Assembly (NCBI GenBank): GCA_944385455.1
Contig: CALWXI010000127.1
Coordinates: forward strand, 1-14,801
Direction: 5' to 3'
DNA from: an uncultured Oscillospiraceae bacterium
GTDB lineage: Bacteria; Bacillota; Clostridia; Oscillospirales; Oscillospiraceae
Length of the DNA: 14,801 nucleotides
Shown here: one piece after another, positions 1 to 8,186 of the stretch
Position numbering within the stretch: the stretch's first letter is position 1
Layout: the number at the start of each line of letters is the position of its first letter
Translations under genes and position numbers: made by a program
Notes under the pieces: generated by a model
What the model was told of the DNA's origin: nothing
Seen by the model: the letters and a program-made list of their open reading frames with translations, nothing else
The model's database searches: none

Positions 1-1611
1 TGCATGTGCTACTCCGGCCAGTGCGCCATGAGCGCCCTGATCGGCGGCCGGTCCGGCAACCGGGGCCGCTGTGCCCAGCCCTGCCGCCTGCCCTATGGGA
101 TCGATGCCTCTGCCGGAAAAGCCCGGCCCCTGAGCCTGAAGGACAGCTGTCTGGCAGGGGATTTGGAGGAAATGGCGGACATGGGCGTCTCCTGCGTGAA
201 GCTGGAAGGCCGGATGAAGCGGGCGGAGTATGTGGCCGTGGTCACGGGCATCTATGCCCGGCTTCTGGAGGAGGGCCGCGGCCCCACGGCAGAGGAGCAG
301 GCCCAACTGGAGCAGGCTTTCTCCCGTTCCGGCTTTACCGACGACTACTGGCGGGGCCGTCACGGCCCCAAGATGTTCGGAAGCCGTCCGGAGAACGTCC
401 CGGAGCCTGCGGAGCTCTTTGCCGCCGCCCGGGCCGTGTATGAAAAGGACGCCGCCCGGCTGGTGGACGTAGACTTTGCCTGCGCTGTCCGCGCCGGCGC
501 CCCCAGCACCCTTACCGCTCGGGACCGGGACGGCCATGCCGTTACCGTCACCGGACCTGTGCCGGAACCTGCCCGCACCCGGGCCCTCACGGAAGATGAG
601 CTGCGCGCCCGGCTGGAAAAGACCGGCGGAACCGGCTACCGCTGCGCCTCCGCGGAAATCAAGATGGAGGGCGGGCTGTCTCTGCCTGCCAGCGCCATCA
701 ACGCGCTGCGCCGGGACGCCCTGGCCGCTCTCACCGCTGCGCGCACCGCGCCCCCGGTGCGGCGGGAGCTGGCGCCGCCTCCTCTGCCGGAGGCGGACTG
801 CGCCGCCCCCGCGCCGGACTTCACTGTGTCTCTCACCGGCCGCTCCCAGCTGACGGAGGCTCTGCTGGACCTCTCTCCCGCCTGGGTCTCTCTGCCCCTG
901 GAGGAACTCTCCCGCCTCTCCGCTCTGCCGGAGTCCGGCGTCCGCTGGGCCGCCGTGCTGCCCCGCGTATGGCGGGACCGGGATGAACCCCAACTGCGCG
1001 GCTGGCTGCGCCATGCCCGGGATCTAGGGGTGGGCATCGTGCTGGCGGGAAACCTGGGGCATCTCCCTCTGGCCCGGGATTCCGGACTGGAGATCCGGGG
1101 CGACTACGGCCTCAACGTGTTCAATGCCCAGGCCCTGGCATACCTCCGGGAGAAGGGCCTTTCCTCGGCGTGCCTCTCCTTCGAACTCCGCTTTTCTCAG
1201 ATCCGGGACATGGCCAAGGCGCTGCCTGCGGAAGCCATCGTTTACGGCCGCCTGCCGCTGATGATTACGGAAAACTGTCTGGTGCAGAACCACACCGGCT
1301 GCCGCCTGGACCGCGGCGGCCCCGCCGTCCCCGACGGCGCTCCCTGCCGCAGTCCCCACGAGCTGCGGGACCGCACCGGCGCCGCTTTTCCCCTGCTGGG
1401 AGCGTACGGTCATCGTACGGAAATCCAGAACAGCCGCCCGCTGTATCTGGCCGACCGTCCCGCCTACCGGCAGCTGGGACTGACCTTTGCCCGGCTGCGC
1501 TTTACCACGGAGTCTCCGGAGGAATGTGTCCGGATCTTTCGGGCCTATCGGGAGGGACAAACACCCGATTTTCCCTTCACCCGAGGACTCTACGAGCGGG
1601 GTGTGCAGTAA
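1..1611 (+). CDS. U32-family protein with DUF3656-like C-terminal region, 5' end missing
   Basis: The frame is open from base 1, and its first codons encode part of the U32 family signature (C-x4-G-x-C, read as CMCYSGQC followed by AMS). The true start therefore lies upstream, and the internal ATG at 4 is not it. Next come a Cys-containing GRCAQPCRLPYG motif and the VKLEGRMKRAEYVA motif typical of these proteins. The later part, with ITENCLVQNHTGCRLD, resembles large U32 proteins carrying a DUF3656 segment. Members annotated as peptidases include RlhA and TrhP, which hydroxylate 23S rRNA or tRNA wobble uridine and are thought to use cysteine-bound Fe-S. An RNA-modification role is therefore at least as likely as proteolysis. 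The visible part is 536 residues. The stop is followed by an AT-rich promoter region, so this gene probably ends an upstream transcription unit. Family assignment is firm; the substrate is not known. Confidence 0.9.
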   Translation, partial: CMCYSGQCAMSALIGGRSGNRGRCAQPCRLPYGIDASAGKARPLSLKDSCLAGDLEEMADMGVSCVKLEGRMKRAEYVAVVTGIYARLLEEGRGPTAEEQAQLEQAFSRSGFTDDYWRGRHGPKMFGSRPENVPEPAELFAAARAVYEKDAARLVDVDFACAVRAGAPSTLTARDRDGHAVTVTGPVPEPARTRALTEDELRARLEKTGGTGYRCASAEIKMEGGLSLPASAINALRRDALAALTAARTAPPVRRELAPPPLPEADCAAPAPDFTVSLTGRSQLTEALLDLSPAWVSLPLEELSRLSALPESGVRWAAVLPRVWRDRDEPQLRGWLRHARDLGVGIVLAGNLGHLPLARDSGLEIRGDYGLNVFNAQALAYLREKGLSSACLSFELRFSQIRDMAKALPAEAIVYGRLPLMITENCLVQNHTGCRLDRGGPAVPDGAPCRSPHELRDRTGAAFPLLGAYGHRTEIQNSRPLYLADRPAYRQLGLTFARLRFTTESPEECVRIFRAYREGQTPDFPFTRGLYERGVQ

Positions 1612-1614
1612 ATT

Positions 1615-1660
1615 TTGATTTCGATTCGTATTATATTTGTTTTATAATACGAAGTATTAT
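1615..1660 (+). promoter_or_regulatory. Putative dut-operon promoter overlapped by a perfect inverted repeat (operator candidate)
   Basis: This short AT-rich patch stands out from its GC-rich surroundings. A consensus -10 hexamer TATAAT lies at 1643-1648, but the -35 is weak: TTCGAT at 1620-1625 gives 17-bp spacing, and TTGATT at 1615-1620 is too far away. A perfect 11-bp inverted repeat, TTCGTATTATA (1625-1635) and TATAATACGAA (1643-1653) with a 7-nt spacer, covers the -10. A third half-site, GTATTAT at 1654-1660, forms a 7-bp inverted repeat with 1644-1650. This geometry suits a dimeric repressor. It is unlikely to be a terminator because the stem is AT-only and no T run follows. The regulator is unknown. 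Confidence 0.55.
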
Positions 1661-1678
1661 CATTTATTGGAGTATCAC

Positions 1679-2119
1679 ATGGAAGAGATCAAGGAAATTC
1701 AGGTAAAATATCTGGCAGAGGGACTGGAGCCCCTCTGCTATGTGGGCGGGAAGTCCGACTGGATCGACCTGCGGGCCGCGGAGACCGTGAAGCTGAAGGC
1801 CGGGGACTTTCGGTTGATCCCCCTGGGGGTAGCCATCGCACTGCCGGAGGGGTATGAAGCCCATATTGTGCCCCGCAGCTCCACATTCCGCAATTACGGC
1901 ATTTTGCAGACCAACTCCATGGGCGTGGTGGACGGATCCTACCGGGGTGACGGCGACGAGTGGAAAATGCCTGCCTATGCCACCCGGGATGTAACCATCG
2001 AGAAAAACGCCCGAATCTGCCAGTTCCGCATCATGCGCAACCAGCCCCGTCTTTCCTTTGCCCGGGTGGAGCATCTGGAGAGTCCGGACCGGGGGGGCTT
2101 CGGTTCCACGGGAAAGTGA
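1679..2119 (+). CDS. dut: dUTP diphosphatase (dUTPase), trimeric type
   Basis: The enzyme hydrolyses dUTP to dUMP and pyrophosphate in the cytoplasm, keeping uracil out of DNA and supplying the dTMP precursor. All five dUTPase motifs are visible in this 146-residue protein: motif 1 around D30-LRAA, motif 2 P65-RSST, motif 3 G82-VVDGSYRGD with the catalytic Asp, motif 4 around R112-ICQF, and the glycine-rich, Arg-containing motif 5 R138-GGFGSTGK at the C-terminus. The length is normal for the homotrimeric family. I chose the ATG at 1679 because TGGAG stands 8 nt upstream. An in-frame ATG at 1637 would add 14 atypical residues and would lie inside the inverted repeat of the promoter region. The gene opens a probable operon and is followed after 8 nt by maf, which also acts on non-canonical nucleotides. 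Confidence 0.95.
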   Translation: MEEIKEIQVKYLAEGLEPLCYVGGKSDWIDLRAAETVKLKAGDFRLIPLGVAIALPEGYEAHIVPRSSTFRNYGILQTNSMGVVDGSYRGDGDEWKMPAYATRDVTIEKNARICQFRIMRNQPRLSFARVEHLESPDRGGFGSTGK

Positions 2120-2127
2120 GGCGCACC

Positions 2128-2727
2128 GTGGCCAAGATCGTACTGGCCTCCGGCTCTCCCCGCCGCAGGGAGCTGCTGGAGCGCATCGGCATCCGGGACT
2201 TTGACATCCGGGTGCCGGAGACGGAGGAGATCTGCCCGGAGGGGCTTTCTCCTCAGGAAACGGTGTCCTATATCTCACGGGAGAAGGCGGAAGCCGCCGC
2301 CGCGCTCTGCGCCCCGGACGAGATTGTCATCACCGCCGACACCATGGTCTTTCTGGATGACCGCCGTCTGGGCAAGCCTGCAAACGAGGCGGAGGCTCTG
2401 ACCATGCTGACGGCTCTTCAGGGCCGCCGTCACACCGTATGTACCGGCGTCACCGTTCAGCAGGGCGGCCGCGCCGTCACGGAATGCGAGACCACGGAGG
2501 TCTTTTTCCGCCCCGCCTCCCGGAGCGAGCTTCTGGCCTATATCCGCACCGGAGAGCCCATGGACAAGGCAGGGGCCTACGGCATCCAGGAAAGGGGCGC
2601 GCTGCTGGTGGAGGGCATCCGCGGCGATTATTTCAATGTGATGGGCCTGCCGGTGCTGCGCCTGAGCCGGATGCTGGCCCGCTTCGGCGTGGTCCTCCTG
2701 GGGGAGGGCGAGGAGGAGAGGACTTGA
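2128..2727 (+). CDS. maf: Maf family nucleoside triphosphate pyrophosphatase
   Basis: Maf proteins hydrolyse nucleoside triphosphates, including modified ones, to the monophosphate and pyrophosphate, and over-expression in Bacillus affects septation. The 199-residue protein begins AKIVLASGSPRRRELL, the hallmark Maf N-terminus. It has the catalytic-type Asp in TAD71TMV, then LGKPANEAEA, FFRP, GEPMDKAGAYGIQ (147-154 region) and GDYFNVMGLPV. The DKAGAYGIQ form resembles the YhdE/Bacillus Maf group, which prefers dTTP and UTP; that specificity is inferred. The start is the GTG at 2128, which gives the canonical N-terminus. The GTGAGG upstream overlaps the dut stop codon. An in-frame ATG at 1960 lies deep inside dut and is rejected. 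The stop overlaps the TTG start of mreC, so the two are probably translationally coupled. Confidence 0.94.
   Translation: MAKIVLASGSPRRRELLERIGIRDFDIRVPETEEICPEGLSPQETVSYISREKAEAAAALCAPDEIVITADTMVFLDDRRLGKPANEAEALTMLTALQGRRHTVCTGVTVQQGGRAVTECETTEVFFRPASRSELLAYIRTGEPMDKAGAYGIQERGALLVEGIRGDYFNVMGLPVLRLSRMLARFGVVLLGEGEEERT
2711..2716 (+). promoter_or_regulatory. Ribosome binding site fixing the TTG start of mreC
   Basis: A perfect AGGAGG lies 7 nt before TTG 2724, inside the last codons of maf. There is no ATG or GTG at a suitable place. The TTG and the TGA of maf share bases (TTGA), so this site decides the mreC start and implies coupled translation. Confidence 0.8.
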
Positions 2728-3563
2728 AGGACTTTCTGAAACACCATGGGCTGTGGGTGCTCTTTGCCGCGGCGGTGATCGCCGTGGCCCTGGCGGTCAT
2801 GTCCCTTCTCAGCAATACCTCCTCTCCTCTGGTCAACGCCGCAAATGTGCTGGCCTCCCCCTTCCGATCGGCCTATACCGCCGTGGCCACCTGGTTCAAC
2901 GACAAGCAGAACTATTATAAAGACACCACCGCCCTGGAGGAGGAAAATGCCGCGCTCCGCCGCCGCATCGCGGAGATGGAAGAGGAGGTGCGGCAAGCGG
3001 AATCCGACCGTGCGGAAAATGCCCGGCTGCGGGAACTCTTGAATCTGACGGAGCAGCGCCGGGAATTCACCTACGAGGCCGCCTACATCACCGAGCACGC
3101 CGTCACCAACTGGACCTCCTCCCTGACGTTGAACAAGGGCACCGCCCACGGCATTGCCGTGGGGGACTGCGTGGTGGACGAGACCCACGCCCTGGTGGGA
3201 GTGGTCAGTGTGGCAGGCACCAACTGGTGCACCGTACTGACCATTGTGGACACCGACACCTCTCTGGGCGCCCAGGTGTTCCGCACCAAGGATCTGGGGC
3301 TGGCTCAGGGGGACTTCTCCCTGATGGAGGAAGAGCGCCTGCGGCTGGACTATCTCCCGGCAGACTGCCAGCTGCTGGCCGGCGATCTGGTGGAGACCTC
3401 GGGCCTGGGCGGCTTCTATCCCTCGGGACTGGTGATCGGATCGGTGGAGTCCGTACAGATGGACGACTCCGGCGCCGCCTCTTACGCCATTCTGGCGCCT
3501 CAGGTGGATTTTGATGAATTGACGGAGGTCTTTGTCATCAAGGACTTTGATATCGTGACGTAA
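2724..3563 (+). CDS. mreC: Rod shape-determining protein MreC
   Basis: MreC is a bitopic membrane protein of the elongasome. It forms filaments outside the membrane and activates PBP2/RodA for lateral peptidoglycan synthesis. The 279-residue protein fits the family: a short cytoplasmic N-terminus, a transmembrane helix at about residues 9-28, a charged coiled coil at about 69-108 (ALEEENAALRR, then further Glu/Arg-rich heptads), and a beta-rich extracytoplasmic domain. The last includes SLTLNKGTAHGIAVGDCVV and the later GDLVETSGLGGFYPSGLVIG, which is a strong MreC signature. The TTG start at 2724 is supported by a perfect AGGAGG. The open frame continues far upstream within maf, but that extension is just an overlapping reading. 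It lies between maf and mreD; mreB, often placed just before mreC, is not in this window. Confidence 0.94.
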   Translation: MKDFLKHHGLWVLFAAAVIAVALAVMSLLSNTSSPLVNAANVLASPFRSAYTAVATWFNDKQNYYKDTTALEEENAALRRRIAEMEEEVRQAESDRAENARLRELLNLTEQRREFTYEAAYITEHAVTNWTSSLTLNKGTAHGIAVGDCVVDETHALVGVVSVAGTNWCTVLTIVDTDTSLGAQVFRTKDLGLAQGDFSLMEEERLRLDYLPADCQLLAGDLVETSGLGGFYPSGLVIGSVESVQMDDSGAASYAILAPQVDFDELTEVFVIKDFDIVT

Positions 3564-3575
3564 GGAGGCCTCGCC

Positions 3576-4118
3576 GTGCTGGCCAGAAACGAGACGATCT
3601 TCAAATGGGCTCTGTACGCCGCGGCGGCCTTTGCCTGTCTTTTGATCCAGTGGGCCGTGCTGCAGCGGTTCACCATCTGGGGCGTGATCCCCTTCCTCTA
3701 CCCCGCTGTGGCGGCTGTGCCCGCCACCTTTGAAGGTCCCGCGGCCGGGTCTGCCTTTGCACTGGGGATGGGGGTGGTGTGCGACCTGATCCTGCCGGGC
3801 AGCGACTGCTTCTATACGCTCGTTTTCCCCCTGGCGGGGCTGTGCGCGGGGCTGCTCTCCCGCAGTGTGCTGCGCAGCAGCATGCTGTGCGCCCTGGTGT
3901 CCACCGCCGCCGCTTTTGCACTCACCGGCTTCGGCGGCTGCCTGGAACTGTGGCTCCATGGCCAGAGCGCCTGGCAGGCCGGCGCTTATCTGACACTGCG
4001 GGAATTCTGCGTTACAGCCCCTCCCGCCCTGCTGCTCTCTCCCCTGTTCCGGGCCGTATACCAGCGGACCCACCGGGACGAGCGGGCCGCCGAACAAAGG
4101 AGATTCTATGGACCGTAA
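3576..4118 (+). CDS. mreD: Rod shape-determining protein MreD
   Basis: MreD is a small polytopic membrane protein that works with MreC to control the RodA-PBP2 elongation complex. The 180-residue product is very hydrophobic, with about five membrane segments (roughly residues 10-30, 34-52, 56-76, 80-120 as one or two helices, and 140-165) and a basic, charged C-terminus ending RTHRDERAAEQRRFYGP. Sequence identity in this family is low, so the call relies on size, topology and position directly after mreC. The start is GTG 3576, with AAGGAGG at 3562-3568 overlapping the mreC stop. The last 11 nt overlap the start of the next gene, which points to coupled translation with the penicillin-binding protein. 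Confidence 0.88.
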   Translation: MLARNETIFKWALYAAAAFACLLIQWAVLQRFTIWGVIPFLYPAVAAVPATFEGPAAGSAFALGMGVVCDLILPGSDCFYTLVFPLAGLCAGLLSRSVLRSSMLCALVSTAAAFALTGFGGCLELWLHGQSAWQAGAYLTLREFCVTAPPALLLSPLFRAVYQRTHRDERAAEQRRFYGP

Positions 4119-6297
4119 GGAACACCGCCTGCTCCGGCTGGGAATCCTGGGCGGATTTCTCGTCGTTGTGCTGATTTTGTATCTGGGTGTCTTGTATGAT
4201 ACCCAGGTGAACGATTATAATAAATATTTGGCTCAGTCCATCCGCTCTATCGCCCGGGAAGAGAAGGTGGAGGCCTCCCGGGGCATCATTACCGACCGCA
4301 ACGGCCGGCCCATGGTGTCCAACCGCTCTACGTACAGCCTGACCTTCGACGCCAGCCTCCTGCAGGAGGGCGACGACGAAAATGAGGCGATTCTGCGGCT
4401 GATCCAGCTGTGTCAGGCCCGGGGCGTGGCCTGGGTGGACAACCTGCCCATCACCGACACTCAGCCCTTCGCCTACACCGTGGACCAGCTCTCTTCCATC
4501 CAGAGGGGGCGGTTTATGACCTATGTGAAATCCCTGCCGGATGCACGGGAGGCACTGGGGAATTATTTTCTTTCCCATCCCGAGGCCACGGGAAGCGCTG
4601 AGACCGCTCAATCCATCCTGGCACAGACCGAGCTGGATTCCGACAGCAAGGCCGCCGCTTTGGTGGAATGCCTCACCGCCGACGCATTTTCCGCTCAGCT
4701 GCTGGAAAACGCGGGGATTTCCGCGTCCAAATTCCTGGGAATGATGCGCGCCAAGCTGGAGATTCCATCCTATTTCACGTTGGAGGAAGCCCGGCTGGTG
4801 ATGGGGGTACAGTACGAGCTGTCTCTGCGTAAACTGGATAACTACGACGCTTACATCCTGGCCGAGGACATCGACACCACCTTTATCTCCCTGCTCAGCG
4901 ACGGCGACTATGCCGGCGCCAAGGTCTCCCGCTCCACCGCCCGGGAATATGAGACGGACTTTGCCGCCCATATTCTGGGCACTGTGGGCCGCCTTCAGGC
5001 CAAGGACTGGGATGATCTCAAGGGCAAGGGCTACGATATGGACGACTGGATCGGCCGGGACGGTGTCGAGCTGGCCTTTGAGGAGTACCTCAAGGGCACC
5101 GACGGCCGCCGGGTGGTATCCACCAATGCCGAGGGAAAGATCACCGGCGAGTACTACTCCGAGGAACCGGAGCCCGGCAATACCGTGGAGCTGACCATCG
5201 ACCTGGAGCTTCAGCAGGCTGTGGAGACCTTTCTGGCCCAAACTGTCTCCGAGATGAACCAGGAAGACGGCGACTATGCCCGCGGTGCCGGCGCCGTGGT
5301 GGAAAAGGTGGGCACCGGGGAGATTCTGGCTCTGGCCTCCTATCCCACCTTTAATCTTTCCACCTACCGCCAGGACTTCAACGATCTGGCCAACGAGGAG
5401 CTCAACCCCGGCAGGCCCCTTTATAACCGCGCCACCCAAGGCACCTATGCCCCCGGCTCCACTCTCAAGCCCCTCTCCGCCGTGGCATCTCTGGAGGCGG
5501 GCGCCACTACCACCTCCGAGCGCATCCGCGATACCGGCAAATGGTATTATCCCGGCGATCCCAACGGTTTGGGCACTTACTGCTGGAACCGCAGCGGCCA
5601 CGGCTGGATGAACGTCACCTCCGCCATTACGAATTCCTGCAACTATTTCTTTGCTGAGATGGGATACCGTCTGGGCATGGATACCCTTCGGGAATACCTT
5701 TCCGCCTTCGGTCTGGGTTCCTCCACCGGTATCGAGATCGGCGACTCCGCCGGACTGCTGCCGGAGAACCCGCCCGGTCAGGACCAGGCCCCCTGGGCCG
5801 CCTATGGCCAGTCCACCCAACTCTATACTCCCATTCAACTGGCCAACTATATCTCCACCTTGGTTTCCGGCGGCAAGCGCTGTGAGACGCATCTCCTGAA
5901 GGCCGTCAAGTCCTACGACAGCGCCCAGGTGCTGGCCGTAGGCAACACCGACCCCGTGGACACCGTCGTCATGCGGGACTCCACCCTTCAGGCGGTGAAG
6001 GAAGGCATGCTGGGCTACACCCAGCCCGGCGGCCAGCTCTATTCCTATTTTACCAAATGCGTGGTCACCGCCGGCGCCAAGACCGGCACCGCCCAGCTGG
6101 GCGGCGGTCAGACCAATAACGGCGTATTCGTGTGCTTTGCCCCCTATGACGATCCCGAGATCGTGGTCTCCATCGTTATCGAGCGCGGCGGTTCCGGCGC
6201 CGCCCTGGCCTCCACCGCCGTGTCCATTCTCAATGCTTATTTTGCCGCTGATGACGTCGGCACCGCCGTCATTGGTGAGAATCAGTTACTTCCGTAA
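4108..6297 (+). CDS. mrdA: Class B penicillin-binding protein 2 (elongation-specific transpeptidase)
   Basis: This is a monofunctional DD-transpeptidase that cross-links lateral-wall peptidoglycan with RodA, and it is a beta-lactam target. The 729 residues show a membrane anchor at about 11-30, the class B dimerisation-domain motif R58-GIITDRNG, a long non-catalytic region, and a C-terminal transpeptidase domain. The catalytic motifs are complete: S451-TLK (SxxK, in YAPGSTLKPL), S510-CN (SxN, in TNSCNYFFAEMG) and K658-TG (KTGTAQ). The start is ATG 4108 with AAAGGAG at 4096-4102. The position after mreC and mreD supports the PBP2/MrdA role rather than the divisome PBP3/FtsI, and no C-terminal PASTA repeats are present. 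RodA is not in the window. The next gene starts 17 nt after the stop. Confidence 0.93.
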   Translation: MDRKEHRLLRLGILGGFLVVVLILYLGVLYDTQVNDYNKYLAQSIRSIAREEKVEASRGIITDRNGRPMVSNRSTYSLTFDASLLQEGDDENEAILRLIQLCQARGVAWVDNLPITDTQPFAYTVDQLSSIQRGRFMTYVKSLPDAREALGNYFLSHPEATGSAETAQSILAQTELDSDSKAAALVECLTADAFSAQLLENAGISASKFLGMMRAKLEIPSYFTLEEARLVMGVQYELSLRKLDNYDAYILAEDIDTTFISLLSDGDYAGAKVSRSTAREYETDFAAHILGTVGRLQAKDWDDLKGKGYDMDDWIGRDGVELAFEEYLKGTDGRRVVSTNAEGKITGEYYSEEPEPGNTVELTIDLELQQAVETFLAQTVSEMNQEDGDYARGAGAVVEKVGTGEILALASYPTFNLSTYRQDFNDLANEELNPGRPLYNRATQGTYAPGSTLKPLSAVASLEAGATTTSERIRDTGKWYYPGDPNGLGTYCWNRSGHGWMNVTSAITNSCNYFFAEMGYRLGMDTLREYLSAFGLGSSTGIEIGDSAGLLPENPPGQDQAPWAAYGQSTQLYTPIQLANYISTLVSGGKRCETHLLKAVKSYDSAQVLAVGNTDPVDTVVMRDSTLQAVKEGMLGYTQPGGQLYSYFTKCVVTAGAKTGTAQLGGGQTNNGVFVCFAPYDDPEIVVSIVIERGGSGAALASTAVSILNAYFAADDVGTAVIGENQLLP

Positions 6298-6314
6298 CCA
6301 GAGGAGCGATATCT

Positions 6315-8186
6315 ATGACCGATCCGTTTCTATTCGACTCCCGCAGCACTCAGTGCAAGGAGCCTTTCGGCGCTGTGTCCTGCGGGCAGCGCGTCACCTT
6401 CCGGTGTCGGCCTCTGGCTCGCGAGGCCTTTACCCACTGCGCCCTGGTCCTTTTTCACGAGTTCTCCCACCGCACCCAGGAGGTAGAGCTTTCCTGCCTG
6501 GGTCCGGAGGGAGAGCGCGTGTGCTTCGGCGGCACGGTGTCCGCCCCGGAGGAGCCGGAGCTGACCTGGTATTCTTTCCGCTTCTGGCGGGACGACGACA
6601 CCGGCTGCACCCTTGACAAGACGGGCTACCGCAGCGACGGCGACCTGCGGCCCTGGCAGCTGACCACCTATCGTCCCAGCCACACGCCGGAGTGGTTCGG
6701 CGGCGGCGTTACTTACCAAATTTTCCCAGATCGTTTTTGCCGTCTTTCCGTGCCGGATCCCCGGGGACTGGTGGGCAACCGCTGGGTCCACCGGGCCTGG
6801 AGCGATCAGCCTGTTTGGAAGCCGGATCCCGACGGCGAAGTGCGCAATCGGGATTTTTTCGGCGGTTCCCTGGCCGGCATTATCTCCAAGCTGGATATGC
6901 TGGAAAATCTCGGTGTCACGACACTTTATCTGTGTCCCATTTTTGAGTCCGCCTCCAATCACCGCTACAACACGGCGGATTATACCCGCATTGACCCCAT
7001 GCTGGGCACGGAGAAGGATTTTGCCACGCTGTGCAGCAAGGCCTGGGAAAGGGGCATCCGTGTGATCCTGGACGGTGTGTTTAACCATACCGGCTCCCAG
7101 AGCCTCTATTTCAACGCTGACGGCTTCTATCCCACCTTGGGCGCCGCCCAAAGCCGGGAAAGCCCTTACTATGATTGGTACTCCTTCCATCCCTGGCCCA
7201 GCGACTACGATTCCTGGTGGGGTATCCGTACCCTGCCCGCTGTGCGGGAAGACTGTCCCAGCTATGTGGACTATATCATCGACGCTCCGGATTCCATCAT
7301 CCGCCGCTGGATCGATCTGGGCGCCTCCGGCTGGCGGCTGGACGTTGCCGATGAGCTGCCGGACTGGTTCATTGAGAGGGTCCGCACCGCTGTGGAGGAA
7401 TCCGACCCAGACGGCATTCTCATTGGCGAAGTGTGGGAGGATGGTTCCAACAAGATCGCGTATTCCCAGCGCCGCCGCTATCTGCTGGGCAGCGAGGTCC
7501 ATGGCCTGATGAATTACCCCTTCCGCACTGCCCTGCTGGCCTACCTCCAAGGCGGAGGTGCCGAGCAGTTTCTGGACGCCATGGAGACGCTGCGGGAAAA
7601 TTATCCTCCCGCCTCTTTCTACTCCGCAATGAACTTCCTGGGCACCCACGATACCATGCGCATCCTTACCGCTTTGGGAGCGGATCATACGCCTCCCACC
7701 CGCGAGGAGAGGGCTGCCTACCGTCTCTCTCCTGAGGAACGAGCCAAGGGGCTGGCGCTGGTAAAGCTGGCAGCACTGGTGCTCTTTACCTTCCCCGGCA
7801 GCCCTACAGTCTATTACGGCGATGAGGCCGGGATGGAGGGATTTGAGGACCCCTTTAACCGAGGCACCTATCCCTGGGGCCGGGAGAACCGTGACCTGAT
7901 GTCTTTCTTTGCCCTGCTGGGCCGCCTGCGGGGGCGGCGGGAATCCCTGCGCCGCGGCTCCATTACCTGGCTCTGCGCCCAGGGGCCCCTGCTGGCGTTC
8001 TCCCGGGAGTTTGCCGGAGAGCGAACAGTCACTGTGGTGAACGCGGACCGGGCGGAGCACACCCTGACCCTTCCCTGGAGCGGCGGAGCTCCGGAAGAGC
8101 GGCTTACCGGCACGGTGCTGACACCGAAGGACGGCATCCTTCGTCTGGTCCTGCCTCCCCGCAGCGGAATGCTTCTGAATTCATAA
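6315..8186 (+). CDS. Glycoside hydrolase family 13 (neopullulanase/cyclomaltodextrinase-like)
   Basis: The protein (623 residues) is predicted to hydrolyse alpha-1,4 (perhaps also alpha-1,6) bonds in maltodextrins, cyclodextrins or pullulan. Residues 1 to about 125 form a beta-rich N-terminal domain of the kind found in neopullulanase-type GH13 enzymes. A TIM barrel follows, starting VTYQIFPDRF. Conserved GH13 regions are present: D253-GVFNH, GWRLD343-VADE (nucleophile), GE372-VWED (acid/base) and GTHD446 (transition-state stabiliser). A short beta domain ends the protein. There is no signal peptide, so it should act in the cytoplasm, on imported or stored glucan. The start is ATG 6315 with GAGGAG at 6301-6306. 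It appears to be the last gene of the mre operon and ends within a large palindrome. Family is certain; exact substrate is not. Confidence 0.9.
   Translation: MTDPFLFDSRSTQCKEPFGAVSCGQRVTFRCRPLAREAFTHCALVLFHEFSHRTQEVELSCLGPEGERVCFGGTVSAPEEPELTWYSFRFWRDDDTGCTLDKTGYRSDGDLRPWQLTTYRPSHTPEWFGGGVTYQIFPDRFCRLSVPDPRGLVGNRWVHRAWSDQPVWKPDPDGEVRNRDFFGGSLAGIISKLDMLENLGVTTLYLCPIFESASNHRYNTADYTRIDPMLGTEKDFATLCSKAWERGIRVILDGVFNHTGSQSLYFNADGFYPTLGAAQSRESPYYDWYSFHPWPSDYDSWWGIRTLPAVREDCPSYVDYIIDAPDSIIRRWIDLGASGWRLDVADELPDWFIERVRTAVEESDPDGILIGEVWEDGSNKIAYSQRRRYLLGSEVHGLMNYPFRTALLAYLQGGGAEQFLDAMETLRENYPPASFYSAMNFLGTHDTMRILTALGADHTPPTREERAAYRLSPEERAKGLALVKLAALVLFTFPGSPTVYYGDEAGMEGFEDPFNRGTYPWGRENRDLMSFFALLGRLRGRRESLRRGSITWLCAQGPLLAFSREFAGERTVTVVNADRAEHTLTLPWSGGAPEERLTGTVLTPKDGILRLVLPPRSGMLLNS

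Noticed and set aside
1960..2127. Upstream extension of maf from an ATG inside dut
   Set aside because: The GTG at 2128 gives the canonical AKIVLASGSPRR start; the extension is the dut sequence read in another frame.
4771..4786. parS-like TTTCACGT inside the PBP2 gene
   Set aside because: Only the left half matches; the right half of the palindrome is lost, so ParB binding is unlikely.
2628..8060. Long minus-strand open frames (for example 2628-4097, 4012-5892, 6330-8060)
   Set aside because: They lie opposite confidently identified genes, their translations are Gly/Gln/His-rich without family motifs, and long antisense frames are expected in GC-rich coding DNA.
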